A stretch of DNA of 64,000 nucleotides from Bacteroidia bacterium (GTDB lineage Bacteria > Bacteroidota > Bacteroidia > 2-12-FULL-35-15). This document shows positions 1 to 8,135 of the stretch, in pieces. Every line of letters begins with the position of its first letter. The stretch's first letter is position 1. A model generated the notes under the pieces. It was not told the DNA's origin and ran no database searches. It was given only the letters and a program-made list of their open reading frames with translations. A program made the position numbers and the translations under genes. The DNA lies in NCBI GenBank assembly GCA_020051175.1, contig JAGVJJ010000024.1, forward strand, positions 1-64,000. The letters run 5' to 3'.

Positions 1-686
1 ACCTCAACTACCCAGTTTCTGTGGTTACCGGAAGTTCACTTGCCAACCAGGGTGCTGATTTTGGCTCTATAGGCAGCGAAGCGGTGCAAAGTACAGGTAA
101 GGGAGAGACATATGGGGCTGAATTTTTTATTCAGCAAAAACTTATAAAAAAGCTCTTTTATGTTTTAAGTTATACCTATGTGAGAAGTACTTATTCCGGC
201 ACTGATAAAAAATTCATTGCTTCTTCCTGGGACAACGGACATTTGCTCTCCGGCACACTTGGCTACTTGTTTGGTAATAACTGGCAGCTTGGCCTGAAAT
301 ACAGGTTTGCTGGCGGAACACCCTATACTCCTTTTGATTTGGCTGCTTCGCAACAGAATTATCCGCTGCTTGGAACCGGTGTGCTTGATTATACGAAGCT
401 GAACAGCGAACGGCTCAAAAACTTTAATCAGTTGGACCTTCGACTGGATAAAAAAATAAATTATAAAAAAATCAGTCTCGACATATTTATTGATTTTCAA
501 AATGTATTGATGACTTCACAACAGTCAGCACCTTACTACACCTTTAAGCGCAAGGCTGATAATTCAGGATTTGAAACAACGGATGGCCAGGCACTAAAGC
601 CTGACGGCTCAAATGGGATACCTGTTGTGCTGGATAATTACAGTAAAAATATAACGCCTTCGATTGGAATTATTGTTGAGTTCTGA
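1..686 (+). CDS. TonB-dependent receptor, C-terminal part (5' truncated)
   Basis: This is the C-terminal 227 or so residues of an outer-membrane beta-barrel. The frame is open to the window edge, so the gene begins upstream and the GTG near base 21 is not its start. The sequence alternates hydrophobic and polar residues in strand-like blocks with Tyr/Phe/Trp girdles (LSYTYVRSTYSG, WQLGLKYRFAGGTPYTPFD), contains the late-barrel pattern LRLDKKINYKKISLDIFIDFQNV, and ends in Phe (GIIVEF) as expected for BAM-assembled barrels. Such receptors import siderophores, glycans or cobalamin using TonB energy. The substrate cannot be inferred because the plug and N-terminus are outside the window. The gene downstream is unrelated and about 140 bases away. 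Confidence 0.85.
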   Translation, partial: LNYPVSVVTGSSLANQGADFGSIGSEAVQSTGKGETYGAEFFIQQKLIKKLFYVLSYTYVRSTYSGTDKKFIASSWDNGHLLSGTLGYLFGNNWQLGLKYRFAGGTPYTPFDLAASQQNYPLLGTGVLDYTKLNSERLKNFNQLDLRLDKKINYKKISLDIFIDFQNVLMTSQQSAPYYTFKRKADNSGFETTDGQALKPDGSNGIPVVLDNYSKNITPSIGIIVEF

Positions 687-823
687 TGCCGCTTCTCGTG
701 AGTAAGCCGTATGTAGACAGCCTTCCCCAATTCGTCTGTTTATAAAGGGTTCAGAGCCAGATTGACTTCATAGAAATAAGCTGGTATAAATATAGAGTCT
801 GTTGACTATACATTTTATGATGT

Positions 824-1492
824 ATGGAACAACGCAAATATTCTTTTTTGTTCAGGAACGGGCTTAGCCTTGCGTTGGGCAGCCTGATGATGCTTTCTCT
901 TGCCGGTCAGATATACACAGGTTGGAAAGAGCACAATGAATTTCTACTGGATTATTTGCAGCCCCCTCAGACATTATGGAACTATTTAAAAAGCGGGCAT
1001 TTTATTCAGGCCACTTTTGAAAACTGGGAAAGTGAATTTTTACAAATAGGTTTGTTTGTTGTTTTTACCATTTTTCTCCGACAAAAGGGTTCATCGGAAT
1101 CAAAAGCCTGTGACGATGATAATTTTGATAAGGCAGATTTAAAGGCAAAAAAGGACTCGCCATGGGCTGTGCGAAAGGGCGGAATCTACCTTCGTTTTTA
1201 TAAGCATTCACTGTCTGTTGTTTTGTTCTTCATTTTTGCACTCTCTTTCTTTTTGCATTGGTACGGAAGCTGGCTTGATTTCAATGAAAAACAATTCCTT
1301 GAAAATAAGCCAACGGAGCAATTTTTCGAATATGTCCAGAATAAAAAGTTGTGGTTCGAGTCGTTTCAGAACTGGCAGAGTGAGTTTGTATCCATGTTTG
1401 CAATTATCTTTTTATCCATTTACCTGAGACAATATGGCTCTTCACAGTCGAAACCGGTAAATGCATCACATGATAAAACGGGTGAGGAATAA
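824..1492 (+). CDS. DUF6766 family membrane protein with internal duplication
   Basis: A 222-residue membrane protein of unknown function resembling the DUF6766 family. It consists of two related halves. Residues about 8-95 carry a membrane segment, then YLKSGHFIQATFENWESEF, a second membrane segment and FLRQKGSSESK. Residues about 125-212 repeat the layout with WFESFQNWQSEF, a membrane segment and YLRQYGSSQSK. A charged linker at about 96-120 separates them. The paired Trp-Glu-Ser-Glu-Phe / LRQ-GSS-SK motifs strongly suggest duplication of a two-helix unit. The start is the first in-frame ATG, and the gene stands alone between a receptor and a convergent SET gene whose stop lies 8 bases away. 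No function is known to me. Confidence 0.8.
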   Translation: MEQRKYSFLFRNGLSLALGSLMMLSLAGQIYTGWKEHNEFLLDYLQPPQTLWNYLKSGHFIQATFENWESEFLQIGLFVVFTIFLRQKGSSESKACDDDNFDKADLKAKKDSPWAVRKGGIYLRFYKHSLSVVLFFIFALSFFLHWYGSWLDFNEKQFLENKPTEQFFEYVQNKKLWFESFQNWQSEFVSMFAIIFLSIYLRQYGSSQSKPVNASHDKTGEE

Positions 1493-1500
1493 TAGATATG

Positions 1501-1980
1501 TTAAGCTTCTTTCATGTCTCTGCCGATTTCCCTTATAATATAATCCTGTACAATATTCATAGAAATGTACTTTTTCTGTAATGATTTGGGAAGGGTATCA
1601 AAGTCGGTAATTGTTTCCCTGCAGGAAGATGCGTTGCATTTGCATTTCATGGTCCAATGTTTTTCCATCATGGTGGTCGAATAATCCCAGCGTAGTTCTT
1701 CTTCGGCCATTATATTTCTTAGGGCAATGAGCCTAAAATCCGGGCGTACGCCACAATTGGGCTCACAGCTGTGATTAAAATAACGGGCGGGTGGATCCAG
1801 AAAAATGTAACGATCCATATCTATCTGCATTGCAAAACTCTCGTATTCTCCGAGTGTAAGTGTTGTATTAAAGTCAATAATTTCGCCAGAAAATAAGCAA
1901 AGTTCTGCCCCTGCCGGGATATCCTGAGCAGAATGCACTTTTTTCTGTCCGTTTTGTTCTACAACTTTAAATAACGCCAT
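1501..1980 (-). CDS. SET domain-containing protein-lysine methyltransferase-like protein
   Basis: A compact 159-residue SET protein. SET enzymes transfer a methyl group from S-adenosylmethionine to lysine side chains. The pseudoknot motif NHSCEPNC is at residues 69-76, followed by ELRWDY at 95-100, whose Tyr100 matches the catalytic tyrosine. A post-SET-like cysteine cluster C113-x-C115-x4-C120 could bind zinc together with Cys76, as in eukaryotic SET enzymes. There is no signal peptide, so it is cytosolic. The N-terminal substrate-recognition domains of eukaryotic relatives are absent, and the substrate in a bacterium is unknown. Neighbours give no clue. Family assignment is secure from motifs; activity is inference. 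Confidence 0.88.
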   Translation of the reverse strand: MALFKVVEQNGQKKVHSAQDIPAGAELCLFSGEIIDFNTTLTLGEYESFAMQIDMDRYIFLDPPARYFNHSCEPNCGVRPDFRLIALRNIMAEEELRWDYSTTMMEKHWTMKCKCNASSCRETITDFDTLPKSLQKKYISMNIVQDYIIREIGRDMKEA

Positions 1981-2005
1981 GCTTTTCTGATGCGTTTATA
2001 AAATA

Positions 2006-2719
2006 CTAGTTTGTTATAATGTCTACTGCATTGGAAATATTGTTTCCTATACGGTAACGTTTTTTAAGCTTGTACATCCTATAATCCGTAATCAAAGTGC
2101 GAATATCAAGGTTTAAACCTATGGAGGTAAAAAAGCCATCGAAATTGAAATCGTCCACCTGGTTAAAGGCTACTTTTCTATAACCAGCAATGCCTTTTAG
2201 TCCAATGAAGCGCATGGGCTTGAATGTTGCTGACAACCCAAAGTTGGCAAATGCCAATGCTCCTGATTTAGTGGAAAGAATTTCTCCTGTAGTGATATTT
2301 TTGTCCTGGAATGTATTCACGCCTGCTGCAATCTCAAATGGCATTCCGAACGAAAGATACCGGTAGTCCTTGTATACAATTTCCATATTAAGGCTGCCGT
2401 AATTCAATTTAATGAGTTTGCCGAATTTTTCATTCTCTTTCACTTCATTAAAGGCTTTGAGCTGATCCTTAAGACTATAATATCCAAGGGTAAAGCGTAG
2501 TTTTTCTTTTAATAATACACCAGCATCAAAGCCATTAATGGACAGTACCTGGTTTCCATAAAATGTCAGTCTGTTATCAAATTTAAACTGCGGCCTTATC
2601 AGTACTACTTTAGTAAGATGAAGTGAGTCTTTTATAAATTGCTCTCGTGTGAGTTGCTGTTGCTGGCCAATAGCAAAAAGCGAGATGGATGATAGTATGA
2701 CAAAAACTAACTTTTTCAT
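2006..2719 (-). CDS. Exported protein of unknown function, possible beta-rich envelope protein
   Basis: A 237-residue protein with a clear N-terminal signal peptide (MKKLVFVILSSISLFAIG, cleavage likely near residue 19). The mature part has alternating-residue stretches such as RLTFYGNQVLSINGFDAGV, LRFTLGYYSLKDQL and FANFGLSATFKPMRFIGLKGIAGYRKV that look like beta-strands of a small outer-membrane barrel. It ends in a basic tail (YKLKKRYRIG...) rather than a terminal aromatic. I do not recognise a named family. It lies 25 bases upstream of the SET gene on the same strand, so the two may be co-transcribed. Confidence 0.7.
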   Translation of the reverse strand: MKKLVFVILSSISLFAIGQQQQLTREQFIKDSLHLTKVVLIRPQFKFDNRLTFYGNQVLSINGFDAGVLLKEKLRFTLGYYSLKDQLKAFNEVKENEKFGKLIKLNYGSLNMEIVYKDYRYLSFGMPFEIAAGVNTFQDKNITTGEILSTKSGALAFANFGLSATFKPMRFIGLKGIAGYRKVAFNQVDDFNFDGFFTSIGLNLDIRTLITDYRMYKLKKRYRIGNNISNAVDIITN

Positions 2720-2861
2720 AATAAATGGTTTCTGTTAAAGCAATCAAAATTATTGTGCCTGCTGTATTTTAGACGGTAAGCCGGGAAATTTTTTGGACGC
2801 AGGTCTGAACCAGTAGTTTTATTTTTTATCTTGCCATACATTCTCCGAATGACATAATAAT

Positions 2862-3617
2862 ATGCCATCAGAACTCATAGTATGTATCGCCTCGTTTATT
2901 GCCGGTTTTATTGACGCTATTGTAGGTGGTGGCGGACTGGTGCAAACTCCTGTTACATTGATGGCTTTTCCGAATATGCCTGTTGCCAGTTTGTTGGGAA
3001 CTACCAAAATTCCGTCTTTTTGTGGTACGGCCGTTTCGCTTTATCAATATTCCAAACACGTTACCATACATTGGAAGCTTATTGTGTGGATTGCTGCTGT
3101 TGCTTTTTTTGCTTCAATGCTGGGTTCGATGTTGGTTAGCAAAATCAGCAACGAGTCTATAAAACCTGTAATTTTTGTAGCTTTAATCCTGGTTGCGGTT
3201 TATACATATACAAAGAAAAATTTCGGGCAGCAGGAAGCGCGGGATATTCCTTTTCCCACCGCTTTATGGCGTGGAATTATAAGTGGTTTGCTGATTGGCT
3301 TTTACGATGGTTTTATAGGGCCCGGTACAGGCAGCTTCCTCGTACTTGTCTTTATTGGCTTGTTGGGCAATGATTTTATCCATGCGAGCGCACACGCAAA
3401 AATGGTGAATCTCGCTACCAATGTGGCATCCATACTTTATTTTGCTTCTACGGGGAATGTAATTTATACGCTCGCCATTCCAATGGCGGCCTGTAATATG
3501 CTTGGCGGCTTTGCCGGAACACGTTTGGCCTTGCTCAAAGGAAATAAATTTATACGGGTGTTTTTCCTGTTGATTGTATTGGGCACAATTATCCGGTTTT
3601 CTTTTGATATTTTTTGA
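2862..3617 (+). CDS. TSUP family (TauE/SafE) membrane transporter, first copy
   Basis: A 251-residue polytopic membrane protein of the TauE/SafE (formerly DUF81) family, which exports sulfite, sulfoacetate or related anions. The family signature GFIDAIVGGGGLVQTP is near residues 15-30 and recurs in the second half as GFYDGFIGPGTGSFLV near residue 145, reflecting the inverted two-half architecture with about 8 helices in all. The stop codon abuts the stop of the convergent moaA gene with no gap. A second, divergent family member lies on the other side of moaA. The link with molybdenum cofactor genes suggests sulfur-anion handling (inference); the actual substrate cannot be read from sequence. 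Confidence 0.88.
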   Translation: MPSELIVCIASFIAGFIDAIVGGGGLVQTPVTLMAFPNMPVASLLGTTKIPSFCGTAVSLYQYSKHVTIHWKLIVWIAAVAFFASMLGSMLVSKISNESIKPVIFVALILVAVYTYTKKNFGQQEARDIPFPTALWRGIISGLLIGFYDGFIGPGTGSFLVLVFIGLLGNDFIHASAHAKMVNLATNVASILYFASTGNVIYTLAIPMAACNMLGGFAGTRLALLKGNKFIRVFFLLIVLGTIIRFSFDIF

Positions 3618-4613
3618 TCAGCCCCCGATGCTTATCATGGTGCGGTTCTCATGAAATGCAGCTGCTTCATTCATGGAGTCAAACAATCCGCCTCTTTGTA
3701 GTTTTTTATTTTGTACGGATTTCTGAATAAGAGGGAGGATGTCTTCGCCCTTCCGCAATGCCGTTAGGAGGTCGGTTTCACCGCGATCGAACAAACAATT
3801 TTTCATTTTACCATCTGCAGTAAGCCGCAAGCGGTTGCAGCTGTCACAGAATGGTTCTGTAATGGTGGAAATAAAGCCGAAGCTACCCTTGTGCCCTATC
3901 ACTTTATAGTTGCGGGATGTAGACTCCGCCCTGTCTTCCAGCTTCACATAATCATACTTGGTTGATATGAGCTTCAGTGCGTCAATGGCAAAGAATACTG
4001 CATCCTGTTGCCACCCGTTACCTTTGAACGGCATGAACTCTATAAAACGCACTTCAAGGGGGAATTCTTTCGTCCATTCTATAAAATCAAGAATGGCCTG
4101 TGTATTAATATCCTTCATTACTACCATGTTTATCTTGACTTTAAAGCCATTGGATAAAAGTAAATGAATGTTGGACAAAATTTTGCCGAAGTCGTTACGT
4201 TTGGTAATTGCGAAAAATTCTTCTGCGTTAAGGGTGTCAAGGCTTACGTTTACGGATGCGATATTTGCCGATTTTAAATCCGCAATGTATTCATTTACCA
4301 GCACTGCATTGGTACTAATGGCAAGCTCTACATCGAGTGTGGCGAGCAGTCGCAGGATTTTTCTTACGTCCTTTCTTAACAACGGTTCGCCACCGGTTAA
4401 CCGGATTTTTTTTACTCCCAACTCAACAAAAGTAGCAGCGATGTGTTTGATTTCCTCAGCCTGCATAAGCTTTGACGAAGGAGTAACCTGCATTTTTTCA
4501 TTGGGCATACAGTACGTGCAGCGCAGGTTGCACGCATCGGTAAGCGAAATACGCAGGTAATCGTGCCTGCGGTGGAATGTATCTGTTAGTGAATCTAAAT
4601 GCATTACATTCAA
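3618..4613 (-). CDS. moaA: GTP 3',8-cyclase MoaA
   Basis: A 331-residue radical SAM enzyme that, with MoaC, converts GTP to cyclic pyranopterin monophosphate, the first step of molybdenum cofactor synthesis. The radical SAM [4Fe-4S] motif C28-x3-C32-x2-C35 (DACNLRCTYCM) is followed by the SAM-binding LTGGEPLLR. The second, substrate-binding cluster motif FCDSCNRLRL with a further Cys (MKNCLFDRGE) is near residue 260-280. The C-terminus ends in Gly-Gly, as required for activation in MoaA. Length is typical. It is transcribed away from the moeA-moaE genes, whose promoter region it shares. A second Met at residue 4 is an alternative start. Confidence 0.97.
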   Translation of the reverse strand: MNVMHLDSLTDTFHRRHDYLRISLTDACNLRCTYCMPNEKMQVTPSSKLMQAEEIKHIAATFVELGVKKIRLTGGEPLLRKDVRKILRLLATLDVELAISTNAVLVNEYIADLKSANIASVNVSLDTLNAEEFFAITKRNDFGKILSNIHLLLSNGFKVKINMVVMKDINTQAILDFIEWTKEFPLEVRFIEFMPFKGNGWQQDAVFFAIDALKLISTKYDYVKLEDRAESTSRNYKVIGHKGSFGFISTITEPFCDSCNRLRLTADGKMKNCLFDRGETDLLTALRKGEDILPLIQKSVQNKKLQRGGLFDSMNEAAAFHENRTMISIGG

Positions 4614-4630
4614 AGTTAATACATTCTGTA

Positions 4631-4662
4631 TTGAAATCCCCCTAAATAATTTTTTAAATTTG
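4631..4662 (+). promoter_or_regulatory. Candidate Bacteroidota promoter for the second TSUP/moeA operon
   Basis: A TTG at 4631-4633 and TAAATTTG at 4655-4662 match the Bacteroidota -33 (TTG) and -7 (TAnnTTTG) elements with a 21-base spacer. The -7 box ends 17 bases before the GTG start at 4680. This would drive the TSUP-moeA-moaD-moeB-moaE run. Prediction by eye only. Confidence 0.5.
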
Positions 4663-4679
4663 TATAAACACTATTTTCC

Positions 4680-5414
4680 GTGACCGACTCTGCGTTTATA
4701 CTTATCCTACTATTTGTTGTTGCCTTGTTCTATTCATCGGTAGGACATGGCGGTGCAAGCGGTTATATAGCAGTACTAAGCCTTGTGGGGGTGAGCACTA
4801 TGATGATAAAACCTTCAGCCCTTCTGCTCAACGTGCTGGTGGCTGGTATTTCTTTTTTTTATTATTACAGGGGTGGCTACTTTCGCTGGAAATTGTTTTA
4901 TCCTTTTGCCATATTATCTGTACCCATGGCATATATCGGCTCTTTTATTGTTCTGGATGCAACACTTTACAAGCAACTGCTTGGCGCATGCTTAATTCTA
5001 GCTGTTTTGCGTATCGTGGGGATGTTTAACGGGGATCCTGAAAAGCCAGTTAAGCAATTGCCCGTATGGGCGGGAATAGGGATTGGTGCTGCTCTGGGAT
5101 TGTTCAGCGGTATGATTGGAATAGGCGGGGGAATCATTTTAAGCCCCTTGATTTTGCTTTTCAATTGGGGAAGCTTGAAAGAGAGCGCTGCCGTATCAGC
5201 CTTGTTTATTGTTGTTAACTCCTTTGCCGGATTGCTGGGCTTTTGGAAACAGGCTGTAGAACTATCGTCTGAATTAATATTTTGGCTTGCTGCTGCCCTT
5301 ATGGGTGGATTTATTGGTTCATACTGGGGCAGTAAACGTGCCGAAAATAGTATTCTTAAAAACGTGCTGGCGGCTGTATTGCTTTTTGCTGCGGTTAAAC
5401 TCATATTTATATAA
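4680..5414 (+). CDS. TSUP family (TauE/SafE) membrane transporter, second copy
   Basis: A 244-residue polytopic membrane protein of the sulfite/organosulfonate exporter family. It shows SSVGHGGASGYIAVL near residues 20-33 in the first half and the strongly conserved GLFSGMIGIGGGIILSPLI near residues 139-158 in the second. It starts with GTG, just downstream of a good promoter match. It is clearly a different subfamily from the copy at 2862, not a recent duplicate. moeA follows by 7 bases, so the two are almost certainly co-transcribed, tying this transporter to molybdenum cofactor synthesis. Substrate unknown; sulfite is a reasonable guess because sulfite-oxidising enzymes use molybdenum. Confidence 0.88.
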   Translation: MTDSAFILILLFVVALFYSSVGHGGASGYIAVLSLVGVSTMMIKPSALLLNVLVAGISFFYYYRGGYFRWKLFYPFAILSVPMAYIGSFIVLDATLYKQLLGACLILAVLRIVGMFNGDPEKPVKQLPVWAGIGIGAALGLFSGMIGIGGGIILSPLILLFNWGSLKESAAVSALFIVVNSFAGLLGFWKQAVELSSELIFWLAAALMGGFIGSYWGSKRAENSILKNVLAAVLLFAAVKLIFI

Positions 5415-5421
5415 ATTGCTC

Positions 5422-6621
5422 ATGGTAAGTGTAGAGGAAGCAAAACAAATTCTTATCAATGCCATACAGCCACTGTCTGTGGCAATTGCTATAAATACAG
5501 CCGATGCTCTTGGTCATACGCTTCTGGAAAACATATATGCTCCGGTACATTTGCCACCTTTTAACCAGTCAAATGTTGATGGCTATGCTGTGAAGTTTTC
5601 TTGCACAAATGAAAATAAATGGAAAGTTGTGGGCGAAATTAAAGCAGGCGATAACACAGAAATACAGCTGAATGAAGGTGAAGCAGCGCGAATTTTTACA
5701 GGTGCAATGGTGCCGGTGGATAGCGATTTGGTCATTATGCAGGAAAGGATCATCCGATCCGATGATTTAATAGAATATAGCAGTAGTGTTCCCTTCAGAG
5801 GAGGTGAGAATATTCGTTATAAAGGGATGCAGATAAACAAAGGTGAGCTCGCAATAGAGGCCGGTACAGTATGCAGCCCTGCAGTAATTGGTTTTATTGC
5901 ATCGCTTGGGATTGAATTGATAAAGGTGGCTCGGAAGCCACGTATTACTCTTGTCGTAACAGGGAATGAGCTGAAAGCGCCAGGCACTGAATTAAAAGCA
6001 GGAAACGTGTATGAATCGAACTCTTTATCCCTGTGTAGCGCTGTAAAGGCTATGGGACTGAATATTGATAAAACAATATTTGTAAAGGACGATAAACAGG
6101 AGTTAGAAAATGCTATCAGGGAAGTTTTTCTTGCTAGCCCTGATTTGTTGCTGGTTTCCGGAGGTATATCCGTTGGCGATTATGATTTTGTATATGAAGC
6201 GCTGGAAGTTAATGGAACTGTTCCCCTTTTTTACAAAGTAGCACAGAAGCCCGGAAAACCCTTGTATTTCGGTAAGAATAAAAGCACCTACGTCTTTGGC
6301 TTGCCTGGAAACCCTGGTTCTGCACTTAGCTGTTTTTACGAATACATTTATCCAGCGCTGCGGAAGTTGCAAGGTAAAGAGATGTGTTTTCTTACGAATG
6401 TTTTTCTCCCTGTAAAAAAGCCAATAGCGAAGAAAAAAGGACTGGCTTTGTTTTTGAAGGCGTTTGCAGCGGTTGATTCAGTGGAGTCTTTGCAAGGACA
6501 GGAATCCTTTAAAATGAAATCGTTTACGGATGCAAATGCTTTTATATATTTACAGAAGGATAGGGAGGATGTGAGTGCTGGCGAATTGGTTGAAGTACAT
6601 CTGTTGCCGGCTTATAATTAA
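5422..6621 (+). CDS. moeA: Molybdopterin molybdenumtransferase MoeA
   Basis: A 399-residue MoeA that inserts molybdate into adenylylated molybdopterin. Conserved features include PPFNQSNVDGYAV near residue 48, IFTGAMVPVDSDLVIMQE near 93-110, the MoCF-binding core TGNEL, VSGGISVGDYDF near 245 and FGLPGNPGS near 293, and a beta-rich C-terminal domain. I chose the ATG at 5422 rather than an upstream in-frame start at 5287: the 45-residue extension lies inside the preceding transporter gene and does not look like MoeA. It sits between a TSUP transporter and moaD, 9 bases apart, in one operon. Confidence 0.95.
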   Translation: MVSVEEAKQILINAIQPLSVAIAINTADALGHTLLENIYAPVHLPPFNQSNVDGYAVKFSCTNENKWKVVGEIKAGDNTEIQLNEGEAARIFTGAMVPVDSDLVIMQERIIRSDDLIEYSSSVPFRGGENIRYKGMQINKGELAIEAGTVCSPAVIGFIASLGIELIKVARKPRITLVVTGNELKAPGTELKAGNVYESNSLSLCSAVKAMGLNIDKTIFVKDDKQELENAIREVFLASPDLLLVSGGISVGDYDFVYEALEVNGTVPLFYKVAQKPGKPLYFGKNKSTYVFGLPGNPGSALSCFYEYIYPALRKLQGKEMCFLTNVFLPVKKPIAKKKGLALFLKAFAAVDSVESLQGQESFKMKSFTDANAFIYLQKDREDVSAGELVEVHLLPAYN

Positions 6622-6630
6622 ACAAAGGAA

Positions 6631-6864
6631 ATGGAAATAACGGTATTGTTTTTTGGTCTGTTTGCTGAAGCAGCAGGGGCTGATAAAATTACATTAAAAG
6701 GGATCAATGATACGGATATGCTGATACAGCATTTGATGGATAGTTATCCTTCTTTATGGGACAAAAAATACCGAATAGCACTGAATACCAGGGTCGTTAA
6801 TGGTAAAACAAGTCTGAGCGAAGGCGATGTGGTGGCGCTTTTGCCGCCTTTTGCAGGAGGATAA
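6631..6864 (+). CDS. moaD: Molybdopterin synthase sulfur carrier subunit MoaD
   Basis: A 77-residue ubiquitin-fold sulfur carrier. It ends in PPFAGG, the di-glycine that is adenylylated by MoeB and converted to a thiocarboxylate before sulfur transfer inside molybdopterin synthase (MoaD-MoaE). Length and the ALLPPFAGG tail are typical. The ATG is preceded by AAAGGA, one of the better ribosome-binding sites here. Only 3 bases separate it from moeB, so translation is likely coupled. Confidence 0.95.
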   Translation: MEITVLFFGLFAEAAGADKITLKGINDTDMLIQHLMDSYPSLWDKKYRIALNTRVVNGKTSLSEGDVVALLPPFAGG

Positions 6865-6867
6865 ACG

Positions 6868-7695
6868 ATGCTGGATAAAAATGAATTGATACGCTATCAG
6901 CGGCAGATGCAATTGCGGGAGCTTGGACTGGGAGGGCAGCAAAAGCTGAAGCAGGCAAAAGTGCTGGTCGTTGGTGCAGGTGGCTTGGGATGTTCAGTGC
7001 TTCACTACCTGGTGGCTTCGGGTGTTGGTGAAATCGGAATTGTTGATTTTGATATGGTATCGGTTTCCAATCTTCAGCGACAAGTGTTGTATACAATCGA
7101 GGATACCGGTAAATCAAAGGTAGAGTGCGCGATCCGGTATTTATCAAAGCAGAATGAATATGTGGAGTTAAAAGGTTTCCCTGTGGAGCTGACCAATAAA
7201 AATGCCATTGAGATTTTTAATGGTTATGATATCATTGTGGATGGTACGGATAATTTTGAAACCCGCTACGTGATAAATGATGCCTGTGTTTTGCTCGGAA
7301 AGCCATTGGTTTACGGTGCTGTTTACCGTTTTGAGGGACAAGTATCGGTATTTAATTATACAAAAAACATGCTGCAGGGGCCTACTTACCGTTGTTTGTT
7401 TCCTGAACCTCCAACACCAGGTACTTTTTGGGGCTGTGTTGATGCTGGTGTGTTGGGGGTGGTGCCAGGGATGATTGGATGTATGCAGGCAAACGAGGTG
7501 TTTAAAATTATTACAGGTATAGGTGAAGTGTTATCAGGAAAGCTGGTACTGATAAATACCCTGACAATGCGCTCTGACAATGTTTTGATAGACAGGTGCA
7601 ATCTGGCACTGACTGCTATGCCCGCCTCTGTGGAGGAATTTGAAGTATACGATTATAAACTGTTTTGCAGTAACGCAACACAAACCAATTTATGA
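6868..7695 (+). CDS. moeB: MoeB/ThiF family adenylyltransferase (atypical, zinc cysteines missing)
   Basis: A 275-residue E1-like enzyme expected to adenylylate the C-terminus of MoaD. The ATP-binding VVGAGGLGCS is near residue 38, DFDMVSVSNLQRQ near 68-80 carries the conserved Asn and Arg, and VDGTDNFETRYVIND near 127-141 carries the conserved Asp. The adenylation site is thus intact. The two Cys-x-x-Cys pairs that bind zinc in E. coli MoeB are not present: the first appears as GPTYRC and the second is replaced by a C-terminal tail without CxxC. There is no fused rhodanese domain. Its stop overlaps the moaE start (ATGA). It could also serve a thiamine ThiS, but context favours MoaD. Confidence 0.88.
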   Translation: MLDKNELIRYQRQMQLRELGLGGQQKLKQAKVLVVGAGGLGCSVLHYLVASGVGEIGIVDFDMVSVSNLQRQVLYTIEDTGKSKVECAIRYLSKQNEYVELKGFPVELTNKNAIEIFNGYDIIVDGTDNFETRYVINDACVLLGKPLVYGAVYRFEGQVSVFNYTKNMLQGPTYRCLFPEPPTPGTFWGCVDAGVLGVVPGMIGCMQANEVFKIITGIGEVLSGKLVLINTLTMRSDNVLIDRCNLALTAMPASVEEFEVYDYKLFCSNATQTNL

Positions 7696-8135
7696 CAGAG
7701 AAAAAAAAACCAAACGTTTTTGTGGAAGGTGCAATAAACCCGCAGTTTATTGCTGATAGTATTGCTAAGCACAGCTCAAAAAAAGGTATTGGTGCACACG
7801 ATATATTTTTGGGCCAGGTAAGAAACGATGTGTTGGGGGATAAGGAAGTGAAGGCGATTGAATATTCTACTTATCAGCCAATGGCGGAAGATATTTTACT
7901 GGAGATACGTGAGGCAGCATTCAGGGAATACAACCTTGTATGTATGCATATCTACCACAGTATTGGTCGGGTGGATGCCGGAGAAATATGCCTGTTTGTG
8001 TTTGTATCTTCAAAACACCGGAAGGATGCCTTTGAAGCCTGCCGCAGCATAGTAGAAAAAATAAAAGCAGATGTTCCTATATGGGGGAAAGAGATTTTTG
8101 AGGATGAAACCAGCGCCTGGAAAGAAAACAGATAA
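7692..8135 (+). CDS. moaE: Molybdopterin synthase catalytic subunit MoaE
   Basis: A 147-residue large subunit of molybdopterin synthase, which uses the MoaD thiocarboxylate to add the dithiolene sulfurs to cyclic pyranopterin monophosphate. Family features include HDIFLGQVRND, IEYSTYQPMAE, HSIGRVDAGEICLFVFVSS and the C-terminal catalytic KADVPIWGKEIFEDE with the conserved lysines. The ATG overlaps the moeB stop by 4 bases, indicating coupled translation and a fixed start. Confidence 0.95.
   Translation: MTEKKKPNVFVEGAINPQFIADSIAKHSSKKGIGAHDIFLGQVRNDVLGDKEVKAIEYSTYQPMAEDILLEIREAAFREYNLVCMHIYHSIGRVDAGEICLFVFVSSKHRKDAFEACRSIVEKIKADVPIWGKEIFEDETSAWKENR

Noticed and set aside
5287-5421. 45-residue N-terminal extension of MoeA
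   Set aside because: It is the out-of-frame translation of the preceding transporter gene; MoeA proteins begin at the ATG at 5422.
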